From Ralstonia sp. A12 (GTDB taxonomy: Bacteria; Pseudomonadota; Gammaproteobacteria; Burkholderiales; Burkholderiaceae): a stretch of DNA of 64,000 bases. The notes under the pieces are model-generated. The model had not been told where the DNA came from and made no database searches. It worked only from the letters and a program-made list of their open reading frames with translations. The DNA is taken from NCBI RefSeq assembly GCF_000801955.1, contig NZ_JSZO01000011.1:124001-188000 (forward strand), in the 5' to 3' direction. The position numbers and the translations under genes were made by a program. Of this stretch, positions 50,560 to 57,517 are shown piece after piece. How positions within the stretch are numbered: position 1 is the stretch's first letter; the number at the start of each line of letters is the position of its first letter.

Positions 50560-51819
50560 TCAGGTCGGCCATTTGACCGTGCAGCCGGTCGCGCTCTCGG
50601 GCGGCGCGGTCTGGTCGCCAGGCACCACGTGATCGACGCGGAACAGGTCTTCCGGGTCGCCCGCCGGTTTGGTCAGCGCCTCACCTACGAATGACGACGT
50701 CATCAACTGGTGATCCCCCTTGCGGTAGTAGCACTTGTTGGGTTGCAGCTTCACGTCATCGGGTAGCTCGTAGCCGCCCAGCGCCTCGGCCAGCTTGCGC
50801 GCATCGAGGGTCTTCTCGCGGTTGGCGACGCCCGCAAGCGTATGCACCGAGGTGTAGCCGAACCAGTGGCGCGCGGTTGGTACCTTGCCGTTGTTGACCT
50901 TGCGGATGTCGGCAACGAACTTCTCCACGTGCGGCACGCCCGGCTGCTTCCAGTACCACTCGAACATCCAGACGCCGACGCGCGCCTCGGGCGGCATTGC
51001 TTCCAGCGATTCCAGCTCCTGCTGCAGCCCCGCAATGTGCATCTGCTTGCCGATACCGAACTGTGCGATCTGCTTGAGGCAGTTGACCATGTCCGAGCCC
51101 TGCGGCAGCACCAGCAGCACGTCGGGGTTGGCGGCGCGCGCCTTGATGAGGAACGAGGAGAAATCGGTCGTGCCCAGCGGTGTCAGCTCGTTGCCGGTCA
51201 TGGTGCCGCCGAGCTTCTGCAGATCCGCCGCCGCGGCCTTCTGCAGCGTGTGGCCGAAGGCGTAGTCCGGCGTGATGAAGTGCCACTTCTTGCCGTACTT
51301 GGTGAACAGCAGGCTGGCCACCGCGTTGGCTTCCATGCTGGTGGTGTTGCACACGCGGTAGACGTTCCACTTGCAATCGCTGCCGGTGATGGTGTCGGTG
51401 TGCCCGCCCGAGACGATATGCAGCACCTTCTTCTCGTTGCTGACCTGAGCGATGGCTTGCGCAATGCCGGAGTTCACGTCGCCGATCAGGAAGGTCACCT
51501 GGTCGCGCTCGATCAGCTTGCGCGCCTTCTGCACGCCGGTACCGACGTCGTTGGCGGAGTCTTCCACCAGCAGCTCGATTGGCCGGCCGAGGATGCCGCC
51601 GCGGGCGTTGATCTGTGCCACGGCAAGCTTGGCGCCCGTGACTTCGTTTTGCGCGACCGCGGCATAGACCCCTGTCAGCGGGTCGACCATGCCGATGCGC
51701 AGGGGAGCGTCGCCGCGTGCCTTGATGATGAAGGGCGGTGCCAGTTGCACCGCTGCCGCCGCAGCGGCGGTTTTCAGGACAGTGCGACGGTCAATGTGGA
51801 TGCAATTTGGTGTCGTCAT
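50560..51819 (-). CDS. Periplasmic substrate-binding protein of a Liv-type ABC transporter
   Basis: A 419-residue type I periplasmic binding protein (Peripla_BP_6). The N-terminus IDRRTVLKTAAAAAAVQLAPP is a twin-arginine-like signal, unusual for simple Liv proteins but common among amide/urea-type binding proteins. LRIGMVDPLTGVYAAVAQNEVTGAKLAVAQIN opens the mature domain, and LLVEDSANDVGTGVQKARKLIERD follows. TPDYAFGHTLQKAAAADLQKLGG marks the second lobe. It heads the five-gene operon. Position between polyamine-related gene sets leaves room for a polyamine-precursor or amide substrate, but no residue evidence decides this. Confidence 0.87.
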   Translation of the reverse strand: MTTPNCIHIDRRTVLKTAAAAAAVQLAPPFIIKARGDAPLRIGMVDPLTGVYAAVAQNEVTGAKLAVAQINARGGILGRPIELLVEDSANDVGTGVQKARKLIERDQVTFLIGDVNSGIAQAIAQVSNEKKVLHIVSGGHTDTITGSDCKWNVYRVCNTTSMEANAVASLLFTKYGKKWHFITPDYAFGHTLQKAAAADLQKLGGTMTGNELTPLGTTDFSSFLIKARAANPDVLLVLPQGSDMVNCLKQIAQFGIGKQMHIAGLQQELESLEAMPPEARVGVWMFEWYWKQPGVPHVEKFVADIRKVNNGKVPTARHWFGYTSVHTLAGVANREKTLDARKLAEALGGYELPDDVKLQPNKCYYRKGDHQLMTSSFVGEALTKPAGDPEDLFRVDHVVPGDQTAPPESATGCTVKWPT

Positions 51820-52139
51820 GGCAGCCCCCTGACAGTCGGTCGAATTGACCAATCCCTGTCACTCACTTTAGGTGTGCGCACTGAGTTGCACAAGACAGGT
51901 CAACCCGCGAAAACGGTTGATGGGCAAGGGTTTCTACGGGACGGGGGAGGTGGCGCGGGTGAGTCTGCGGCTGCCATGTACCGGCGGCCGCACGCCGGCA
52001 AAAATTAAGGCGCGATAACAAATGCTGCGCAAACGCTTGGCAGGCTGACGCACCGGCATCTGTGGGGGGTACGCAAGCGACGCATCAGCCGCTATAGTGG
52101 CGCCACTTGTGCACTGCCCAGGCTGATTGCCTTCTGCCC
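51820..52139. other. Divergent promoter region between the Liv operon and the DUF350 operon (320 bases)
   Basis: No gene is supported. On the minus strand TTGTGC (51893-51888) and TAAAGT (51870-51865) are 17 bases apart and form a reasonable sigma-70 promoter for the Liv operon. The palindrome GTGCGCAC (51874-51881) lies between them, a good operator position. On the plus strand TATAGT (52093-52098), overlapping the palindrome TGGCGCCA (52098-52105), is a possible -10 for the DUF350 operon without a clear -35. Confidence 0.5.
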
Positions 52140-52538
52140 ATGCCCGATATGACCGCTTCCGTCATCGCCTACGTCTCGCACTTGCTGGCGGGCGCTGTGG
52201 TGTTTTCCGGTTTCTTCTTCGTCTACCTGCGCCTGACGCCGTACGACGAGTTCAAGCTGATCCGTGAAGGCAACGTCTCTGCGGCGCTGTCGCTGGCCGG
52301 CGCGCTGCTCGGCTTCGTGCTGACCATCGCGTCCAGCATCGCGCACGCCGATGGTCTGCTGCCGTTCCTGTTCTGGTCGGTGATGGCGTCAGTCGTGCAG
52401 TTGATCGTCTTCCTGGTGCTCACGCGCCTGATGCCCGACTACCGCTTGCAGATCGAGCACAACAACACCGCCGCCGGTATGCTGTTCGGCGTGAGCGCGC
52501 TGGCGGTGGGTGTGATCAACGCTGCCTGCCTGTCCTGA
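52140..52538 (+). CDS. DUF350 family membrane protein
   Basis: A 132-residue protein with four predicted helices. YLRLTPYDEFKLIREGNVSAALSLAGALLGFVL (about residues 30-62) is the DUF350 signature. DUF350 proteins (YjfL in E. coli) are uncharacterised inner-membrane proteins often found with glutathionylspermidine or spermidine synthase-like genes. Two in-frame ATGs (52140, 52149) lack a good ribosome site and an upstream GTG at 52107 is possible. It leads the plus-strand unit DUF350, SPFH, DUF4178, small protein, SpeH. Confidence 0.85.
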   Translation: MPDMTASVIAYVSHLLAGAVVFSGFFFVYLRLTPYDEFKLIREGNVSAALSLAGALLGFVLTIASSIAHADGLLPFLFWSVMASVVQLIVFLVLTRLMPDYRLQIEHNNTAAGMLFGVSALAVGVINAACLS

Positions 52539-52576
52539 TTGTTCCTGCCCCGCGAATCCACGCGAAGGAGTTTCCT

Positions 52577-53620
52577 GTGAGCCTGTCGAGTTTCATCAAG
52601 AAGCAGTTTATTGACATCCTGCAGTGGACGGAGAGCGAAGACGGCGTACTCGCCTGGCGCTACCCCATGCAGGACATGGAAATCCAGACCGGCGGCACCC
52701 TGGTCGTGCGCGACTCGCAGATGGCGATGTTCGTTAACGAAGGCCAGATCGCCGATGTGTTCGGCGCCGGCACCTTCAAGCTGACCACGCAGACGCTGCC
52801 GGTTCTCACGTACCTGAAGAACTGGGACAAGCTGTTCGAATCCCCCTTCAAGTCCGACGTCTACTACTTCAGCACACGCCAGCAGCTTGGCCGCCGCTGG
52901 GGCACGCCGCAGCCGGTGACGGTGCGCGACAAGGATTTCGGCATGATCCGCCTGCGCGCCTTTGGCGTGTATGCGTATCACGTGGCCGATCCGAAGCTGT
53001 TCTACCAGCAGGTGAGCGGCACGCGCGACATCTACACCGTCGATGAAGTCGAGGCTCAGCTTGGCCCCGTCATCATGGGCGCCATGGCCACGGCCTTCGG
53101 CGAATCCGGCGTGCCGTTCCTGGATCTGGCCGCCAACCAGACGCTGATGTCGAACAAGGTGCGCGAGACCCTGGCGCCGCAGTTCACGCAGTACGGTCTG
53201 GCGCTCGACAGCTTCCAGGTCTCCAGCGTCACGCTGCCGGACGAACTGCAGGCCGCGATGGACCGCCGCATCAGCATGGACATGACCGGCGACATGGGGC
53301 GCTTTACGCAATACCAGACGGCCGAATCGCTGCCGCTGGCTGCGCAAAATCCGGGCGGTATTGCCGGCACTGGGGCGGGGCTGGCCGCAGGCTTGGCGAT
53401 GGGTCAGGCGATGGCCGACAGCCTGCGCACGGCTGTGCAGGGCAACGCTGGTGCTGCGCCTGCCGCACAGCCGGCGGCCGCCGCACCTGCTGCACCGGCC
53501 GCAGACGACCCCACCGCGCGCCTGGGCAAGCTTAAGGAGCTGCTCGACAAGGGCCTGATCACCCAGGCCGACTTTGACGCCGGCAAGGCTGCCGTGCTCA
53601 AGGCACTGACCGGAGGCTGA
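52577..53620 (+). CDS. SPFH-domain protein with C-terminal SHOCT motif (YdjI/virion-core-like)
   Basis: A 347-residue protein. The SPFH-like domain covers about residues 1-225 (VLAWRYPMQDMEIQTGGTLVVRDSQMAMFV, FGAGTFKLTTQTLPVLTYLK, FGVYAYHVADP). An Ala/Pro-rich linker follows (about residues 285-312), and the tail DPTARLGKLKELLDKGLITQADFDAGK is a SHOCT oligomerisation/membrane-targeting motif. The start is GTG with GAAGGAG eight bases upstream. There is no N-terminal membrane helix, unlike stomatins. Such proteins are thought to scaffold membranes; here it would organise the DUF350/DUF4178 system. Confidence 0.87.
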   Translation: MSLSSFIKKQFIDILQWTESEDGVLAWRYPMQDMEIQTGGTLVVRDSQMAMFVNEGQIADVFGAGTFKLTTQTLPVLTYLKNWDKLFESPFKSDVYYFSTRQQLGRRWGTPQPVTVRDKDFGMIRLRAFGVYAYHVADPKLFYQQVSGTRDIYTVDEVEAQLGPVIMGAMATAFGESGVPFLDLAANQTLMSNKVRETLAPQFTQYGLALDSFQVSSVTLPDELQAAMDRRISMDMTGDMGRFTQYQTAESLPLAAQNPGGIAGTGAGLAAGLAMGQAMADSLRTAVQGNAGAAPAAQPAAAAPAAPAADDPTARLGKLKELLDKGLITQADFDAGKAAVLKALTGG

Positions 53621-53644
53621 GCACAGCCTCGCTGATCCGATGAC

Positions 53645-53935
53645 CGGGCGGCGAGGGGCTGTTCCCCTATGTGACGTGCGCACGTTGGCCCGAGCGGGGG
53701 GCCAGATGCACGAAGGACGCCGCCGCAAAGGGTCCTTCCCTTTGCAAGGCGTTCCGACAAAGCAGATGGCCCCCGCTCGGGCCAACCCGGAGGGCAAGGT
53801 GCAGATGGGCCGCATGGCGTCGTTGCGGCCGGCTTGCTTGGAATGACCAAGCGGCGCCGTCCACGCCTAGCCCTGCGACCCATCTGCACCTTGCGTGCGC
53901 ACGTTACATAGGGGAACAGCCCCTTTAGCCGCCCG
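53645..53935. repeat. Nested inverted-repeat element with three-way-junction fold
   Basis: This 291-base element fills the gap between the SPFH and DUF4178 genes. Outer arms A (53645-53684) and A' (53894-53935) are near-complementary over about 40 bases. Inside, arm B (53684-53704) pairs with B' (53767-53786), and C (53794-53813) pairs with C' (53875-53894). The B loop holds hairpin GCAAAGGG-TCCTT-CCCTTTGC (53725-53745). The C loop holds GCTTGG-AATGA-CCAAGC (53836-53852). A abuts B and C' abuts A', so the whole folds as a closed three-way junction. No target-site duplication is seen. It could be a structured RNA or a MITE-like repeat. Confidence 0.85.
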
Positions 53936-53963
53936 TTTTGCTGTGCAATCGAACGACCCGACC

Positions 53964-55415
53964 ATGTTTCATGCCAACTGCCCGGCGTGTGGCGCGCCGG
54001 TGGAACTGAAGTCCGCCGCTGCCGTAATGACGGTGTGCAGCTTCTGCAAGAGCACGCTGCTGCGCGACGGCGAGACGCTGTCCGACATCGGCAAGATGTC
54101 TGCCGTGCTGGAAGACTACGCGCGCGTGCAGATCGGCACCACCGGGCGCTACAAGAACAAAGCCTTCACCGTGGTCGGCCGCATCCAGTTGCGCTACGAC
54201 GCGGGCTTCTGGAACGAGTGGTACGTGCTGTTTGACGACAGCACCGACGGTTGGCTGGCCGAGGCTTCGGGCCAGGTCACCATGACCTTCTCGCGTGGCG
54301 TGCCGCGCAACGCCGTGGCGTTCGAGACGCTGCGCCCCGGCCAGCTTTACGATGCCGAGGGCAAGCAGTTCACGCTGTCCGACGTGCGTGAGGCCGATTG
54401 CACCGGCGGGCAAGGTGAATTGCCCTTTCGCGTGGGCGAGGGGTGGCACGCACGTGTGGCCGATGGCCGCCGCGAAGACGCCTTCATCACGCTCGACTAC
54501 TCCGACGGCACCGCGCCCACGCTCTATTTGGGCGAGGCCACCACGCTCGAAGCGCTCAAGTGTCAGCTCCTGCGCACGGACGCCGAGATCAAGGAAACCG
54601 CCGGCCGCGTCCCCCGCAAGCTCACCAACCTCGACTGCCCGCAATGCGGCACGTCGATTCCGTTCAGCCCCGGCGTGACGGGGCACGTGCTGTGCCCAGG
54701 CTGCGGCGCGGCCATTGATGCGGCCACGCCGCGCGGCGAGATCATCGCCCGCGCACGGTCCGTCCCGCAGGTCGTTACCACGCTGGAACTGGGCGACAAG
54801 GCACTGATTGACGGCCAGCAATGGCAGGTGATCGGCGTGATGCGCCGCACGGTGGTCGACGGCGGCGGCGAGTGGTTCGAATATCTGCTGTACACCCCCA
54901 AGCGCGGCTTTACGTGGATGGTGGAAACCGATGACGGCTGGTTCCGCGCCAACGTGCTCGACCGCTGGCCCACGCAGACCGACGGCCGCAAGGCCACGCT
55001 CGGCAACACGCAGTACACCCGCGACGAGGATTACACCTCCCGCGTGACCTACGCTGCCGGCGCTTTCAACTGGCGTGTGCAGGCGGGTGACCAGACGCGC
55101 GTTGTTGAATACACGGCGGGTCAGGAAAGCCTTGCCGCAGAGAGCGATGCACATGAGCTGAGCTGGTCCAAGAGCACACCCGTCAGTACCGCGCAGATCA
55201 AGGCGTGGTTCGGCAAGGTGGTGCCGGAACCGGTGGCGCAGACATCAGCCTCGGGCTACATGACCGTGGCGGTGGTGTCCTGCGTGCTGCTCGGCCTGCT
55301 GAATCTGGTGCCGTTCTTCATGGCGCCGGGTTCCGTGTTCGGGATCACGTTCTTTGCGGCGCTGATGCTGATCGTGCCGGCATGGCTGGTCGCCAAGGTT
55401 GGGGGTGGGGAATGA
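53964..55415 (+). CDS. DUF4178 zinc-ribbon membrane protein
   Basis: A 483-residue protein. An N-terminal zinc ribbon (CPAC at 6-9, CSFC at 25-28) leads into a first DUF4178-like beta domain (about residues 60-185; VQIGTTGRYKNKAFTVVGRIQLRY, WNEWYVLFDD). A second zinc ribbon (CPQC at 225-228, CPGC at 244-247) leads to a second copy (LELGDKALIDGQQWQVIGVM, WFEYLLYTP). Two membrane helices close the protein (about residues 428-478). The tandem ribbon-DUF4178 layout is striking. It overlaps the next gene by 4 bases. DUF4178 is uncharacterised but linked by neighbourhood to polyamine and membrane-stress genes. Confidence 0.87.
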   Translation: MFHANCPACGAPVELKSAAAVMTVCSFCKSTLLRDGETLSDIGKMSAVLEDYARVQIGTTGRYKNKAFTVVGRIQLRYDAGFWNEWYVLFDDSTDGWLAEASGQVTMTFSRGVPRNAVAFETLRPGQLYDAEGKQFTLSDVREADCTGGQGELPFRVGEGWHARVADGRREDAFITLDYSDGTAPTLYLGEATTLEALKCQLLRTDAEIKETAGRVPRKLTNLDCPQCGTSIPFSPGVTGHVLCPGCGAAIDAATPRGEIIARARSVPQVVTTLELGDKALIDGQQWQVIGVMRRTVVDGGGEWFEYLLYTPKRGFTWMVETDDGWFRANVLDRWPTQTDGRKATLGNTQYTRDEDYTSRVTYAAGAFNWRVQAGDQTRVVEYTAGQESLAAESDAHELSWSKSTPVSTAQIKAWFGKVVPEPVAQTSASGYMTVAVVSCVLLGLLNLVPFFMAPGSVFGITFFAALMLIVPAWLVAKVGGGE

Positions 55416-55597
55416 AAGGCTGGTTCGTGTTGTACGCCGTGTGTGTGGTGATCGGCGCAACGGTCATGGACTGGAAAGCCGGCTTTGCCGCGCCGCGCAC
55501 GCCGTCGTATGGCAGCGGCACCAGCGGGTCGTCCTACTGGGGTGGTTCGTCGAGCGGAAGCGGTTACGGCGGCGGCTTCAGCGGGGGCCACAAGTGA
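55412..55597 (+). CDS. Small membrane or exported protein with Ser/Gly/Tyr-rich tail
   Basis: A 61-residue protein: one hydrophobic segment (residues 4-18, GWFVLYAVCVVIGAT) followed by a low-complexity tail of SGS/GGS/GYGG units ending GGHK. It overlaps the DUF4178 gene (ATGA) and the SpeH gene (GTGA), so it is translated as part of the chain, which argues that it is real. Glycine-serine tails of this kind occur in small proteins of membrane-stress loci. I recognise no named family. Confidence 0.78.
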   Translation: MKGWFVLYAVCVVIGATVMDWKAGFAAPRTPSYGSGTSGSSYWGGSSSGSGYGGGFSGGHK

Positions 55598-56013
55598 CGC
55601 GCACAGACGCGACACCGCACGCCGAGGCGATCTCCGTTGCCGTGGGCGAGCATCTGCTGCTCGACCTGTATGGTGTGGCACCTGCACTGCTGCGCGATGC
55701 TCAAGCACTGGAGGCCGCGCTGCGCGAGGCTGCCGCGGCGCTGGGCGCCACCATTCTCCATGCGCATCTGCATCGCTTCGATTCGCTGCGTGTGGGCGCA
55801 CCTGCCGGTGAGCAGGGCGGTGTGACCGGCGTGTTGCTGCTGGCGGAGTCCCACCTGTCGATCCACACCTGGCCCGAGCACGGGTTCGCCGCCATCGATG
55901 CCTTCATGTGCGGCACCGGCACAACGCACGGCGCACGCGCCGTGTTTGAACGCGCACTGGCACCAGAGCGTGTCGACGTGCGCGTTGCGCAGCGCGGTTG
56001 CGCACCAGCGTAA
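55594..56013 (+). CDS. speH: S-adenosylmethionine decarboxylase proenzyme (SpeH type)
   Basis: A 139-residue prokaryotic AdoMet decarboxylase that supplies decarboxylated AdoMet for aminopropyl transfer. The self-cleavage site is Glu85-Ser86 in LAESHLSIHTWPE, where Ser86 becomes the pyruvoyl group. The catalytic proton donor is Cys106 in DAFMCG. The N-terminus VGEHLLLDLYGV is canonical. The start is GTG at 55594, overlapping the previous stop (GTGA). It is the last gene of the DUF350 unit. A matching aminopropyltransferase-like gene lies at 45510 on the opposite strand. Confidence 0.95.
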   Translation: MTRTDATPHAEAISVAVGEHLLLDLYGVAPALLRDAQALEAALREAAAALGATILHAHLHRFDSLRVGAPAGEQGGVTGVLLLAESHLSIHTWPEHGFAAIDAFMCGTGTTHGARAVFERALAPERVDVRVAQRGCAPA

Positions 56014-56227
56014 AGCATTCGGTTTAATCCAATATCGTTTTCGGCCCACGCTTCAAGCAGGCAGTGGGCTTGGCCACCGCCGCCCGTATGCGGCGCTCGG
56101 CAATGCCTCGTTGTGAGTGAAATACGCACGCATTGACGTGCCATGATGGACGTTCGGATTGCATCCCGGTGGTCGATGCAAGGCCATCGGCGTTTGGTTC
56201 TCCCATCACCAACCCGACGAGGCCTTC

Positions 56228-57517
56228 ATGACCACGCTGCCTACGCGCGTCTCTTCTGCGCTACTCCCCACACCTTCTCCCGCCGCGCCGGCATTGCCGG
56301 ACTGGATTGCCGTTCGCATGCGGCGTCACTATGACGATCGCATGGGCAAGCTTTGGGGCGGAGACCACCTGCTCCACGGCCGTACGCCAGGGCCCGATGC
56401 CCTGTTCCTGAACAGCAACGACTACCTGTGCCTGCTCGGCGAGCGGGAACTGGTACGTGCCCAGGCGCGCGCACTGCTCGGGCACGAGCGTGAGTTGCTC
56501 ATGTCCGCGGTGTTCCAGCACGGCGATACCCCGCAGAGCCGGCTGGAAGCCCGGCTGGCTGCCATGATGCGCGCCGAGGCTGGCCTGATCGCCCAGTCCG
56601 GCTGGGCTGCGAATGTGGGGTTGATCCAGTGCATCGCAGGGCCGGGGGTGCCGGTCTATATCGACATGACCGCGCATGCCTCGCTGTGGGAAGGTATCAC
56701 CGCGGCTGGCGCGCAACCGGTGCCGTTTCGCCATAACGACGTCGACCATTTGAGCCGGCAACTGGAGCGCACCGGGCCCGGCATCATCGTCGTGGATTCC
56801 GTCTATAGCACGACCGGCAGCGTGGCACCGTTGACGGCGCTGGTGGCGGCGGCGGAGGCCAGCGGCTCGGGCATCGTCGTAGATGAATCCCACTCGCTGG
56901 GCACGCACGGGCCGGGCGGGGCTGGCCTGGTGGTGCAGCTCGGGTTGGAGCGCCGTGTGCACTTCCGCACGGCATCGCTGGCCAAGACATTTGCCGGCCG
57001 TGCGGGGTTCGTCGCCTGCAGTGGCCTGTTCAAGGACTTCTTTGCCGTGGAGGCCCGCCCGGCCATCTTCAGTTCGGGGCTGCTGCGGCATGAGCTGGCT
57101 TGGTTCGAGGCCGCGACGGATTTCATTGGCGCGGCAGATGCTCGGCGCGAGAGTCTGCACGCCATCACCCGTTCTGTGCGCGCAGGTATCGCCGCGCTGG
57201 GCTACAACATCAGTGACGGCACCGAGCAGATCATCGGGCTGGAGGCCGGGTCGGAGCCGCAGGTCAAGGTGCTGCGCGACGCATTGCAGGCCCAGGGCAT
57301 CTTCGGTGCGGTATTCTGTGCGCCGGCTACGCCCAGAAACCGGGCGTTGGTGCGCCTCACGCTGCATGCCAAGCTCACGCCCGCAGAGATCGGTCGGCTG
57401 CTTGGTGTCCTGGCGGAGATTCGTGATCGGGTGGGGCTGGACGACTGGCCGTCCACGCGCCGGATGCGAAGACCTGCAGCCGCCGTTCAACTCAATGCAT
57501 GTTTGGCGAACGCATGA
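56228..57517 (+). CDS. cqsA: Alpha-hydroxyketone autoinducer synthase (CqsA/LqsA/JqsA-like)
   Basis: A 429-residue PLP-dependent alpha-oxoamine-synthase-family enzyme very close to Vibrio CqsA. Shared landmarks are LNSNDYLCL (61-69), AQSGWAANVGLIQ (122-134), GPGIIVVDSVYSTTGSVAPL, VDESHSLGTHGPGGAGL and TASLAKTFAGRAG with the PLP lysine Lys253. CqsA joins an acyl-CoA to S-adenosylmethionine to make CAI-1-type signals. The protein is about 40 residues longer than Vibrio CqsA, with extra residues at both ends. It overlaps the sensor kinase gene by 4 bases. The upstream gene, speH, also consumes S-adenosylmethionine. Confidence 0.93.
   Translation: MTTLPTRVSSALLPTPSPAAPALPDWIAVRMRRHYDDRMGKLWGGDHLLHGRTPGPDALFLNSNDYLCLLGERELVRAQARALLGHERELLMSAVFQHGDTPQSRLEARLAAMMRAEAGLIAQSGWAANVGLIQCIAGPGVPVYIDMTAHASLWEGITAAGAQPVPFRHNDVDHLSRQLERTGPGIIVVDSVYSTTGSVAPLTALVAAAEASGSGIVVDESHSLGTHGPGGAGLVVQLGLERRVHFRTASLAKTFAGRAGFVACSGLFKDFFAVEARPAIFSSGLLRHELAWFEAATDFIGAADARRESLHAITRSVRAGIAALGYNISDGTEQIIGLEAGSEPQVKVLRDALQAQGIFGAVFCAPATPRNRALVRLTLHAKLTPAEIGRLLGVLAEIRDRVGLDDWPSTRRMRRPAAAVQLNACLANA

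Noticed and set aside
53640-53846. Short open frames inside the nested repeat (for example one starting at 53640)
   Set aside because: The region is dominated by inverted-repeat symmetry, and no ribosome site or family similarity is seen. Similar peptides annotated elsewhere would more likely reflect copies of the repeat than genes.
53645-53935. tRNA or tmRNA interpretation of the branched fold
   Set aside because: Arm lengths (20-40 bases) and the absence of a T-loop or acceptor CCA rule out tRNA, and there is no tmRNA tag reading frame or conserved ends.
56228-57517. BioF or glycine C-acetyltransferase identity for the alpha-oxoamine synthase
   Set aside because: The sequence follows CqsA through its diagnostic segments and is coupled to a CqsS-type kinase; no biotin or threonine-catabolism genes are nearby.
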